Shown here piece by piece: positions 8,858 through 16,705 of a stretch of 64,000 bases of DNA (position 1 is the stretch's first letter; each line of letters begins with the position of its first letter). The notes under the pieces are model-generated. The model saw only the letters and a list, made by a program, of their open reading frames with translations. It was not told the origin of the DNA and made no database searches. The position numbers and the translations under genes were made by a program. Source of the stretch: JBDHTS01 sp044221445 (lineage in GTDB: Bacteria > Pseudomonadota > Alphaproteobacteria > Micavibrionales > Micavibrionaceae); NCBI GenBank assembly GCA_044221445.1, contig JBGAPF010000002.1, forward strand, positions 150,479-214,478, read 5' to 3'.

Positions 8858-8902
8858 AGCCTGACCGTTCTTTCCAAATACGCCTGCTGCGGATTTCTCC
8901 AG

Positions 8903-8918
8903 CGCAAACGTAATTCCC
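8903..8918 (-). promoter_or_regulatory. Predicted sigma-54 promoter of the flaG-like gene
   Basis: Read on the reverse strand, GGGAATTACGTTTGCG has GG and GC separated by exactly ten bases and the full TTGC block. Transcription would begin near 8892, giving a leader of about 35 nt before the ATG at 8857. The remaining consensus bases are only partly matched. Confidence 0.45.
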
Positions 8919-9006
8919 TAGTATCATCATACCTGCGCCCAAGTAAAATGTCAACAGAAACCGCATCGCTTCCATACAGGAATTTTTATTTAAGCCTTTT
9001 ATATTA

Positions 9007-9025
9007 TTGGGTAATTTTTACCAAA
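9007..9025. promoter_or_regulatory. Near-palindromic operator-like site upstream of fliF
   Basis: TTGGGTAATTTTTACCAAA is an almost perfect inverted repeat (TTGG.TAA / TTACCAA) in the 404-base gap between the flaG-like gene and fliF (8858-9261). It shares TTTTTACC with the site at 3359-3370. No known consensus is assigned. Besides this, the flaG promoter and the short ORF at 9114, nothing else is evident in the gap. Confidence 0.3.
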
Positions 9026-9113
9026 TCTTCATAATTCATGCACCTGTCGCCGCTGCGCTTTCATTGGCCGCCCAAACGCTTTTCGATCAAAGGCTTGATG
9101 GCATAAGGACTGC

Positions 9114-9278
9114 ATGGAAAAATCCATGGAAACCCTTTATAATAGTTTCTGGAGTGTTAATAATGGCAAGGCCGATTCGGTCCCTGCCGCGCACTTCCCT
9201 CTATTGCCTTTGCGCCTTCCTGGCGCGATCTTAGTCCATAAAGTTTTGACGGGTCAGACACTTGAACAGTTTTTTTGA
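9114..9278 (+). CDS. Short leader ORF overlapping the fliF start
   Basis: A 54-codon frame starts with ATG preceded by AAGGAC at good spacing and ends with TGA at 9276-9278, seventeen bases inside fliF. The peptide (MEKSMETLYNSFW...) has no recognised domain. fliF itself begins with TTG and only a weak ribosome binding site, so translation of this ORF could deliver ribosomes to the fliF start. It may equally be a chance ORF. Confidence 0.3.
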   Translation: MEKSMETLYNSFWSVNNGKADSVPAAHFPLLPLRLPGAILVHKVLTGQTLEQFF

Positions 9279-10911
9279 TACCTTGAAGCAATTGGGTGCG
9301 GCACGGCTTGCCATCATGGGCGCGGTGCTGATGGGCCTGCTGCTGTTCTTCGTGTTCGTGTCGATGCGCATGTCGACCCCGGATATGAAAATGCTTTATA
9401 CGGATCTGTCCGCGACCGATTCGGGCGCGATGGCCGCGCGACTTGATACCGCCAACATCCCTTACGAAGTCAGCACGGACGGTACCAAGATCAGCGTGCC
9501 GGGCGACGCCGTGTCCCGCGCCCGCATGCTGCTGGCCCAGGACGGGCTTCCGAATGGCGGCTCGATGGGGTACGAACTGTTCGACAAGCAGGCCGGGTTC
9601 GGCACTACCAATTTCGTCCAGAATATCAACCAGGTGCGTGCTCTGGAGGGCGAACTAGCCCGGACCATCGGTTCGATAGACCAGGTGCGCAGCGCCCGCG
9701 TCCATCTCGTCCTGCCCCAGCGTGAACTGTTCAGCCGCGAAAGCCGCCCCTCCTCCGCCAGCGTTTTTTTGAACCTGCGTCCCGGCGCGCGGCTCGACAA
9801 CGAACAGATCCTCTCGATCCAGTCTTTGGTCGCCTCGGGCGTGCCCGACCTGAAGCCGGATAAAGTCGCCATCGTCGACAGCGCCGGCAATTTGCTGGCC
9901 CGCGCCGGGGAAGACGACGCCTCCCTTTCGGGCGCCAAGGCCGATGAATTGCGTCGCAGCTATGAAACCCGCACGTCGCAATCCCTGGAAGACATTATCG
10001 GCCATGTCGTCGGCTATGGCAAAGTGCGCGTCAACGTCACCGCTGACATGGATTTCGACCGCGTCACCACCAATCAGGAAGTGTACGACCCGGAACAGCA
10101 GGTCGTGCGCTCGTCCCAGACCGTCAGCGACAAATCAACCGAACGCGAACAGTCCGGGGGCGACGTATCGGTCCAGAACAACCTGCCCGCCATCTCCGGC
10201 GACCTTCTGAACGACAAGCCGACGTCCGAGGGCAACCGTACAGAGGAAACCACCAATTACGAGATCGGCAAGACCGTCCGCAACATGGTGCATGAAGGCG
10301 GCAGCATCAACCGCCAGTCCGTCGCCGTTCTGGTCGACGGCAACTATACAACGGACGACAAGGGCGTAAAAACCTACCAGCCCCGGTCCGACGACGAGAT
10401 CAAGAAGATAGAAAGCCTGGTCAAGACGGCGATCGGCTTCGACGAGAAGCGCGGCGACACGATCGAGGTCGTGAACATGCAGTTCGCGGACATCGACGCG
10501 GGCGACATCTCCGCCGCCGATGACAACAAGCTTCTCGGGTTTGAAAAGAGCGACCTTCTCGACGCGGTCGAGATCATTACTGTCGCCATCATGGTCATCC
10601 TTGTAATCCTTCTTGTCCTTCAGCCTATGGTGGGCCGTCTGCTTGCCAATGACGGTCCGAACCTCGGCGATGACCTGGAAAACGACCTATTGGCCGCGCG
10701 CCCGGCCAATCCCGCATTGATGGGCCCGGATTCTCTGCGGTCGGAGGAATTCAGGGCGCCGTCCACGGATGACGAGGAATCTCTCATCGACATGCAGGCG
10801 GTCGAAGGCAAGGTCAAGGCATCCTCTGTCAAGAAGGTCGAAGACATCGTCGAAAACTACCCTGCGGAGACCGTTTCGGTTCTGCGCAGCTGGATGACCC
10901 AGGAAACATAA
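9262..10911 (+). CDS. fliF: Flagellar MS-ring protein FliF
   Basis: 549 aa inner-membrane protein forming the MS ring on which the flagellum is built. There is one membrane segment near residues 17-36 (LAIMGAVLMGLLLFFVFV) and a second near 436-456 (IITVAIMVILVILLVLQPM). Between them lie the ring-building motifs (LDTANIPYEV, QDGLPNGGSMGYELFD, RALEGELARTIGSID, VRSARVHLVLP). The last 30 residues (VEDIVENYPAETVSVLRSWM) match the FliG-binding tail. The TTG start at 9262 keeps the conserved N-terminal NSFFDTLKQLGAARLA; the next ATG would remove it. It heads the fliF-fliG-fliH-fliN operon. Confidence 0.97.
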   Translation: MNSFFDTLKQLGAARLAIMGAVLMGLLLFFVFVSMRMSTPDMKMLYTDLSATDSGAMAARLDTANIPYEVSTDGTKISVPGDAVSRARMLLAQDGLPNGGSMGYELFDKQAGFGTTNFVQNINQVRALEGELARTIGSIDQVRSARVHLVLPQRELFSRESRPSSASVFLNLRPGARLDNEQILSIQSLVASGVPDLKPDKVAIVDSAGNLLARAGEDDASLSGAKADELRRSYETRTSQSLEDIIGHVVGYGKVRVNVTADMDFDRVTTNQEVYDPEQQVVRSSQTVSDKSTEREQSGGDVSVQNNLPAISGDLLNDKPTSEGNRTEETTNYEIGKTVRNMVHEGGSINRQSVAVLVDGNYTTDDKGVKTYQPRSDDEIKKIESLVKTAIGFDEKRGDTIEVVNMQFADIDAGDISAADDNKLLGFEKSDLLDAVEIITVAIMVILVILLVLQPMVGRLLANDGPNLGDDLENDLLAARPANPALMGPDSLRSEEFRAPSTDDEESLIDMQAVEGKVKASSVKKVEDIVENYPAETVSVLRSWMTQET

Positions 10912-10923
10912 GGGGCACCCACC

Positions 10924-11946
10924 GTGGCAATGCGCATACGCGAAGATTACCGGACGCTCTCAGGCCCCGAAAAGGCGGCCATATTCATGCTCGCTCTTGG
11001 CGAAGACCATACTGCCAAGATTTTCGAGCATATGGATACGGAGGAAATTCTCGAACTTTCCCAGACCATGGCCACGCTCGGCAAGGTCGGCGCCAACGTG
11101 ATCGAGCGCCTGTTTATCGAATTTGCGGAACAGATGAGTTCGACCAACGCCCTGATCGGCACGCTCGATTCGACCGAACGTCTGCTCGCCAAAGTCCTCG
11201 GCAAGGAAAAAGTCGGCGTGATTATGGAGGAAATCCGCGGTCCCGCCGGTCGGACGATGTGGGAAAAACTTGGCAACGTGAACGAGGAAATTCTCGCCAA
11301 TTTCCTGCAGAAAGAATATCCGCAGACCGTCGCCGTCGTAATGTCAAAAGTACAGACAGATCACGCCGCCCGCGTCCTGGCCCTGCTTCCTGAAAACTTT
11401 GCGCTCGAAGTGATCAACCGCATGCTGCGAATGGAGGCTGTCCAGAAGGAAGTCCTGGAAGATGTCGAAAAAACCCTTCGTACCGAGTTCATGGCTAACC
11501 TGTCCCGCACCCAGCGCCGCGACAGTCACGAACTGATGGCGGAAATCTTCAACAACCTCGACCGGACGGTCGAGGCGAAATTCATGGAAGAGCTGGAAAA
11601 GCAGGCACCCGACTCCGCCGAGAAAATCCGCAGCCTGATGTTCACCTTCGAGGATCTGCTGAAACTGGCGCCGTCCTCGATCCAGACGCTGATCCGCGCC
11701 GTCGACAAGGAAAAACTTCCGATCGCGCTCAAGGGCGCCACGGAATCCCTGCGCGACCTGTTCTTCTCGAACATGTCGGAACGCGCCGCCAAGATCATGA
11801 AGGAAGATATGGCTGCCATGGGCCCTGTCCGGTTGAAAGACGTCGAGGAAGCGCAGCAGGCCATCGTCGCGGTCACCAAAGACCTGGAGGCGCGGGGCGA
11901 GATTACCGTATCCTCCGGCGCCGAAGAAGACGAGCTGATTTACTGA
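10924..11946 (+). CDS. fliG: Flagellar motor switch protein FliG
   Basis: 340 aa rotor/switch protein that links the MS ring to FliM/FliN and takes torque from the stator. The N-terminal domain (LSGPEKAAIFMLALGEDHTAKIFEHMD) and middle domain with the family motif EYPQTVAVVMSKV are present. The C-terminal torque helix has the expected charged residues (MKEDMAAMGPVRLKDVEEAQQAIV). The GTG start follows AGGGGC at good spacing; an ATG two codons later is the alternative. It starts 12 bases after fliF and ends one base before fliH. Confidence 0.97.
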   Translation: MAMRIREDYRTLSGPEKAAIFMLALGEDHTAKIFEHMDTEEILELSQTMATLGKVGANVIERLFIEFAEQMSSTNALIGTLDSTERLLAKVLGKEKVGVIMEEIRGPAGRTMWEKLGNVNEEILANFLQKEYPQTVAVVMSKVQTDHAARVLALLPENFALEVINRMLRMEAVQKEVLEDVEKTLRTEFMANLSRTQRRDSHELMAEIFNNLDRTVEAKFMEELEKQAPDSAEKIRSLMFTFEDLLKLAPSSIQTLIRAVDKEKLPIALKGATESLRDLFFSNMSERAAKIMKEDMAAMGPVRLKDVEEAQQAIVAVTKDLEARGEITVSSGAEEDELIY

Positions 11947-11947
11947 T

Positions 11948-12619
11948 ATGGCGGATCAGGATGCCTTAACCCGCGGCACGAGAAAATTCCTCTTCGACGT
12001 TCATAACTTCGACGAACCGGAAGTGCCCGATCCCGATGCCCCGCCCCCGCCGCCTGTCTTTACCGAGAGCGAGATGGCGTCCTCTCGTAACGACTCATTC
12101 GAAAAAGGAAGACAAGCCGGTCTTGCCGAAGCGGAAGCATCGCGGGAGAAAGCCGTCTTGGTTCTTGTCGAAACGATGACCGGTCATTTCAGTGACCTGT
12201 TCGACGGCGAGCGCAAACGCTCACAGCAGTTCGAGGCCGAAACCCTGCTCCTGGCGCGTGAAATCTTTGAAAAGCTTTTCCCGCTGCTCAACGAAACCCA
12301 CGGCCTGGCCGAAGTGGAAAAGGCTGTCGCCGCCGTGCTTGAAAATCAACGGCAGCAGCCGGATATCATCGTCGAGGTGCATTCCGATTTTCTGGAGGAT
12401 ATCAGGGGCGTGGCCGACCTTGTGAAGAGGTCGGTCCACCTTCCCGGCACGGTAACCGTTGTTGCCAACGATTCACTTGCCCGGGGCGATTGCCGCATGT
12501 CCTGGAACGACGGCGGCGCGGAACGCAGCGCGACGGCGCTTTCAGCCGCCATTCGCAAGACTCTGGAAGATGCCCTTGCCGGAAAGCCCGGCCTGCGGGA
12601 TAATGGGAACAGGGCTTAG
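11948..12619 (+). CDS. fliH: FliH-like flagellar export regulator
   Basis: 223 aa. Position between fliG and fliN, the acidic/proline-rich N-terminus, the long charged helix (EKGRQAGLAEAEASREKAVLVL) and the C-terminal segment PDIIVEVHSDFLEDI...VVANDSLARGDCRMSWNDGGAE match the FliH/HrpE family. The family binds the FliI ATPase and docks it to FliN at the export gate. FliI is not encoded next to it. FliH is a weakly conserved family, so assignment rests on context and the C-terminal D-CRxxW-xGG pattern. Confidence 0.85.
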   Translation: MADQDALTRGTRKFLFDVHNFDEPEVPDPDAPPPPPVFTESEMASSRNDSFEKGRQAGLAEAEASREKAVLVLVETMTGHFSDLFDGERKRSQQFEAETLLLAREIFEKLFPLLNETHGLAEVEKAVAAVLENQRQQPDIIVEVHSDFLEDIRGVADLVKRSVHLPGTVTVVANDSLARGDCRMSWNDGGAERSATALSAAIRKTLEDALAGKPGLRDNGNRA

Positions 12620-12628
12620 GAGAAACCA

Positions 12629-12973
12629 ATGGCAGACCAGAATTCCAGCAGCGGCATGAACTTCAACGAAATCGAAGGCACCAGCGTCAAGGACGACGAG
12701 CAGCAGTACGCACCGGGTGAACCGATGGTCGGTGACGTCACCGCCATTTATGATATTCCGGTCCAGATTTCCGCCGTGCTGGGCCGCTCGACAATGCAGG
12801 TCAGCCAGCTCCTCAAACTTGGCCGGGGTGCCGTGGTTGAACTCGACCGCAAAGTCGGTGAAGCGATTGATATTTATGTCAATAACCGCCTGGTTGCCCG
12901 TGGCGAGGTTGTGGTTGTGGAAGACAAACTTGGCGTGACGATGACAGAGATCGTGAAGTCGGACAGAAGCTAG
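12629..12973 (+). CDS. fliN: Flagellar motor switch protein FliN
   Basis: 114 aa. The C-terminal SpoA/surface-presentation domain is complete: YDIPVQISAVLGRSTMQVSQLLKLGRGAVVELDRKVGEAIDIYVNNRLVARGEVVVVEDKLGVTMTEIV in sequence. FliN builds the lower C-ring. GGAGAAACCA precedes the ATG. Last gene of the fliFGHN operon; it ends three bases before the converging csaA-like gene and no terminator is visible between them. FliM is absent from the window. Confidence 0.96.
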   Translation: MADQNSSSGMNFNEIEGTSVKDDEQQYAPGEPMVGDVTAIYDIPVQISAVLGRSTMQVSQLLKLGRGAVVELDRKVGEAIDIYVNNRLVARGEVVVVEDKLGVTMTEIVKSDRS

Positions 12974-12976
12974 CGC

Positions 12977-13315
12977 TTAAAACAATTTACCCCCATCCGG
13001 CACCTCTTTGTCTGCTCCTATCAGCACCACGGCGCCTTGTTCATCCGGAAATCCAAGCAGCAGAAATTCCGATGTAAATCCCGCGATCTTCTTGGTTCCA
13101 AGGTTAAGGCACCCGGCCACACGCATTCCCGGCAGGCTTTCCGGTGTATAATGTACCGTAATCTGCGCAGATGTCTGCCGGATACCAAGTTCGGGCCCAA
13201 AATCGACCCAGACCTTGAACGCCGGCTTTCTCGCTTCCGGAAACCGCTCGGCCTTGACGATGGTGCCTGTTCTGATCTCGACGGCTGCAAACTGGTCGAA
13301 ACTGATGATTTGCAT
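12977..13315 (-). CDS. csaA: CsaA-like tRNA-binding domain protein
   Basis: 112 aa, a single OB-fold tRNA-binding domain (FAAVEIRTGTIVKAERFPEARKPAFKVWVDFG, QTSAQITVHYTPESLPGMRVAGCLNLGTKKIAGFTSEFLLLGF). This is the CsaA family of tRNA-binding, chaperone-like dimers. It is a reverse-strand gene set between fliN and flbD and probably has no flagellar role. Confidence 0.9.
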   Translation of the reverse strand: MQIISFDQFAAVEIRTGTIVKAERFPEARKPAFKVWVDFGPELGIRQTSAQITVHYTPESLPGMRVAGCLNLGTKKIAGFTSEFLLLGFPDEQGAVVLIGADKEVPDGGKLF

Positions 13316-13428
13316 TCTTTTTTCTCCTGACGATGCGTCTTTTTACAAAAAAATCCTTTTTGATTCCTTCTTTTTCTTATGCGCAGAACAGTTTAGAGTG
13401 AAAATCCTTCAAAAGGAGTCTTCTGCCT

Positions 13429-14793
13429 ATGCGTCTCATGATCGTCGGTCAACTGGAAGGATATATCAGCACGGCGGGTAAAATCGCTTTGCAGCGCGGG
13501 GCGAAAGTCATCCATTGCGAAGATATCCAGCAGGCGCTTGGGGCGTTGCGCAACGGAAAAAGCGCCGATGTCGCTATGGTCGACGTCAAGCAGAAGCTGT
13601 CCGAATTCATCGAGACCCTGAAAACCGAGCGCATCCACCTGCCCGTCGTCGCCTGCGGCGTCGGCACCGACGCCAGGACCGCCGTGAAGGCCATTCAGGC
13701 CGGCGCGAAAGAATACATTCCCCTGCCCCCCGATGCCGACCTGATCGCCGCGGTGCTTCAGGCGGTGACGGAAGAAAACGATACCATCGTGGCGGGAGAC
13801 CCCGCCATGCAGTCCGTCATGAAGATGGCGGAAAAAGTTGCGCCGTCCGAAGCGACCATTCTCATTACGGGTGAGTCCGGTACGGGCAAGGAAGTCATGT
13901 CGCGTTTCATCCATAAAAAATCGAAGCGCAAGGACGGGCCCTTCATTGCCGTCAACTGCGCCGCCATACCGGAAAACCTTCTGGAATCCGAACTCTTCGG
14001 CCATGAAAAAGGGGCGTTTACTGGCGCCACTGCCCGCCGCGTTGGTAAATTCGAGGAAGCTAATAGCGGTACCCTGCTGCTCGATGAGGTCTCGGAAATG
14101 CAGCCGCAGCTTCAGGCGAAATTCCTGCGTGTCCTCCAGGAGAAGGAAATCACACGGGTCGGCAGCAACGAGGCGGTCAAGGTTGACGTCCGCATCGTCG
14201 CCACCTCCAACCGTAATCTTGAAGAATTCGTCAGGAAGGGTGGATTTCGCGAGGATCTTTATTTCCGGCTGAACGTGGTCAATCTGCGCCTGCCGTCCTT
14301 GCGCGAACGCCCGTCGGATATCCTGACGCTGGCCCAGTTTTTCGCGGATAAATACGCCACCGTTAACGGTGTCCCCGTCAAGAAACTGAGCGCCGAAGCC
14401 GCTAAGCGAATAAAATCGGCAAGCTGGCGCGGCAATATTCGTGAGCTGGAAAACGCCATGCACCGCGCCATCCTGATTTCGATGGAAGACGAGATAGAGG
14501 CCGAAGCCGTGCATTACGACGGAATGGCCCTCGAACCTTCCGTTGCCGCCGCGACTGCGGATCATGCGGGCACCGCGCCGGTCCGCAACCAGGGCGCGGT
14601 CGAGTCCATGATCGGACGCACGATTTCAGACGTCGAGCGCGACATGATTTTAAATACCCTTGATCATTGCCTGGGTAACCGCACCCATGCCGCCAACATT
14701 CTCGGCATTTCAATCCGGACCTTGAGGAACAAACTGAACCAGTATAAAGACGAAGGAGTAAACCTTCCTGAATCGGCGGGTGGCGGCCTTTAA
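13429..14793 (+). CDS. flbD: Sigma-54-dependent flagellar regulator FlbD
   Basis: 454 aa enhancer-binding protein. Residues 1-115 form a receiver-like domain that keeps an aspartate in MVDVK but lacks the usual acidic pair near the N-terminus, as in FlbD proteins. The AAA+ domain has Walker A GESGTGKE (about 148), the sigma-54-contact loop GAFTGA (about 197) and Walker B LLLDEVSEM. The C-terminus is a Fis-type helix-turn-helix (NRTHAANILGISIRTLRNKLNQY). FlbD activates late flagellar genes and represses early ones in Caulobacter. AAAAGGAG precedes the start. Predicted sigma-54 promoters at 1424 and 8903 are likely targets. Confidence 0.95.
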   Translation: MRLMIVGQLEGYISTAGKIALQRGAKVIHCEDIQQALGALRNGKSADVAMVDVKQKLSEFIETLKTERIHLPVVACGVGTDARTAVKAIQAGAKEYIPLPPDADLIAAVLQAVTEENDTIVAGDPAMQSVMKMAEKVAPSEATILITGESGTGKEVMSRFIHKKSKRKDGPFIAVNCAAIPENLLESELFGHEKGAFTGATARRVGKFEEANSGTLLLDEVSEMQPQLQAKFLRVLQEKEITRVGSNEAVKVDVRIVATSNRNLEEFVRKGGFREDLYFRLNVVNLRLPSLRERPSDILTLAQFFADKYATVNGVPVKKLSAEAAKRIKSASWRGNIRELENAMHRAILISMEDEIEAEAVHYDGMALEPSVAAATADHAGTAPVRNQGAVESMIGRTISDVERDMILNTLDHCLGNRTHAANILGISIRTLRNKLNQYKDEGVNLPESAGGGL

Positions 14794-14801
14794 AAGAAGT
14801 G

Positions 14802-15644
14802 ATGGTCTTGAAAAAAATCCTGAAAACGATCCTGCCCCGTCCTGTCATCGACCGCGCCGTCGACATGCGTGGCCAGATGCGGCTTTCCTCTGTGCCCCCC
14901 CTGCCATTAGAACCTGCAAATTTAAGGGCGGCGAACGGCTTTAACCTGCAGGCCCTTCTCAATGAACCGGCGATAGCGGCGGCATGGACCGAAGACCATG
15001 CCGCCATCGCCCGCGCCATCGGGGATATCAACCTGATGGGCGGGGTCAACCCCGGCGACCGCCGGGCGATTTACACGCTGGTTTCGGCTTTGAAGCCGCA
15101 AAAAGTCCTGGAAGTCGGCACCCATATTGCTGCATCCAGTCTTTATATTGCCGCCGCGCTTAAACGCGAGTCCGCAAATCATGGCATCCTCACGACCGTC
15201 GACATCATCGACGTCAATCATCCGCAGGATGCCCCGTGGCGCCGTGCCGGGTACGCCATGCCGCCCGCTGATTACGCCCGCGGCCTGGGATTCGGCGACC
15301 GTGTCGGTTTCGTCCAGTCTCCCGCTGTGACCTTCATGGAAAACACCCGTGACCGTTTTGATTTTATCTTTCTCGACGGAGACCACGAACCGCACAGTGT
15401 CTATCGTGAAGTGTCCGCCGCGTTGAAAATCCTGAATCCCGGTGGCGTTATCCTGCTGCATGATTATTACCCGGGCGCACGTCCTTTATGGGCCGATGGC
15501 AACATTATCGGCGGGCCGTTCCGCGCCCTGAGCCGTATAGAGAAGGAAAATGCGGGGATCACAGTCCAGCCTCTGGGGTCCCTGCCTTGGCCCACCAAGC
15601 AGGGCAGCAGTGTCACCAGCCTGGCCCTCGTCCTGAAAAAATGA
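14802..15644 (+). CDS. Class I SAM-dependent methyltransferase (Methyltransf_24-like)
   Basis: About 280 aa. The SAM site appears as KVLEVGTHIAASSLYIAAAL, followed by TVDIIDVN, FDFIFLDGDHEPHSVYREVSAALKILNPGGVILLHDYYPG. The DGDHxxxxVxxD/E and LLHDYYPG features are typical of small-molecule or sugar O-methyltransferases of the Methyltransf_24/cephalosporin-hydroxylase-like group. It begins eight bases after flbD with AAAGAAG upstream, so it is cotranscribed. A role in glycan modification of the flagellum is possible but inferred only from position. A GTG one codon earlier is an alternative start. Confidence 0.8.
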   Translation: MVLKKILKTILPRPVIDRAVDMRGQMRLSSVPPLPLEPANLRAANGFNLQALLNEPAIAAAWTEDHAAIARAIGDINLMGGVNPGDRRAIYTLVSALKPQKVLEVGTHIAASSLYIAAALKRESANHGILTTVDIIDVNHPQDAPWRRAGYAMPPADYARGLGFGDRVGFVQSPAVTFMENTRDRFDFIFLDGDHEPHSVYREVSAALKILNPGGVILLHDYYPGARPLWADGNIIGGPFRALSRIEKENAGITVQPLGSLPWPTKQGSSVTSLALVLKK

Positions 15645-15654
15645 CGCCTTTGGC

Positions 15655-16539
15655 TTAAAAAATCGGCTCCATTGTGCCGAAATGCTCGGGCATCAAGTCT
15701 TCTATTCTCTTTGGATTGATCGAAGCCGCCATGATGGCTGGCATCACCTGGATATCCACACGCCTTTCGATATCGGGACTACCCGACGCCCCTTTCGGGG
15801 CTTTGCCGAACGTATTGAACAGGATGGATTTGACGGCCACGCCCTGCTGGGCCAGGGCGTTCCGCACGGACACGGCGCGGCGTATCGACAGGTTCCGGCT
15901 GGTCTCCTGTTTTTCCACTGTGTCGGTATAGCCGTTCAGGACCGCGACCCATCCTTCCTGCCCCCGGATCGATCGCGCGGCATAGCGGACCTTCTCCATC
16001 TCGTCCGGCATCAGACCGATACTGTCGCTGTTGAAATAGATTGTGTAGGTCGCCGGTTGCGGCGGCGGGTTGGATTGGGCAAGGGTCACCATCGCCTCAA
16101 GATATTTCTCTTTGCATCCTTCTCCCGCGCCCGGCCTGTCCGAACTGGCCGCCAGCCCGACCCAGCAGTCGAATCGTGTCTGCGCCAGCCCCAGCAACGC
16201 GCCGTTATCGATCCAGTCGCCATTGTTGAGGGAAGCGGTCAGCTTTGCAAACGCATCGCTGGTTTCGAGTCCCATGGCGTCCGGCAGCTTCGCCTTGGAT
16301 GGGTCGTCGGGGGGCGGCATCTGTCCGGCGCGGGCTTTCGCCGCCTTGCCCTCGAAATAATGCGCCAGCCGAGCATCGCCAAGCGTACCGTTCACATAGG
16401 TCGCAAGGCCGCTATATTCGCTGTCGAGCGTCCGCGAAAACTCGCTTTGCACCGGGCCGGGCCGGACGAAATCGAGCCCGCCGGCGCATCCGGCCAGTAC
16501 AGGCATCATCAAGATAAGAATGAAAAGGCGCGTCAGCAT
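15655..16539 (-). CDS. OmpA-family outer-membrane lipoprotein
   Basis: 294 aa. The N-terminus MLTRLFILILMMPVLAGCAGG is a lipoprotein signal with lipobox LAGC. The C-terminal 120 residues form an OmpA-like peptidoglycan-binding domain (YTIYFNSDSIGLMPDEMEKVRYAA, LNGYTDTVEKQETSRNLSIRRAVSVRNALAQQG). The start was chosen at the signal peptide although the frame stays open further upstream. It is convergent with the methyltransferase gene and divergent from flhA. Function is likely envelope anchoring; a link with the flagellum is not shown. Confidence 0.88.
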   Translation of the reverse strand: MLTRLFILILMMPVLAGCAGGLDFVRPGPVQSEFSRTLDSEYSGLATYVNGTLGDARLAHYFEGKAAKARAGQMPPPDDPSKAKLPDAMGLETSDAFAKLTASLNNGDWIDNGALLGLAQTRFDCWVGLAASSDRPGAGEGCKEKYLEAMVTLAQSNPPPQPATYTIYFNSDSIGLMPDEMEKVRYAARSIRGQEGWVAVLNGYTDTVEKQETSRNLSIRRAVSVRNALAQQGVAVKSILFNTFGKAPKGASGSPDIERRVDIQVMPAIMAASINPKRIEDLMPEHFGTMEPIF

Positions 16540-16705
16540 GCGTTCGGCACTCAAGATAATCAGTTCTTCATGGGAATCGTAGCGGATTCTATGAAAATAA
16601 CAACCCGTCGAGGCCATACGGGTTTCCCCTTTATAAATTTGCAACATCCCGCCCTGCCGCGTAAAATGGGAAGAATTTGAATCTTTCCCCTTGTTTGTCA
16701 AAATC

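Noticed and set aside
9174..9190. A GG-N10-GC match to sigma-54 promoters upstream of fliF
   Set aside because: Apart from the GG and GC the bases do not fit the consensus and the TTGC block is missing.
9007..9234. A 75-codon forward frame upstream of fliF
   Set aside because: It starts inside a palindrome with no ribosome binding site and shows no protein-like features; the frame at 9114 has better signals.
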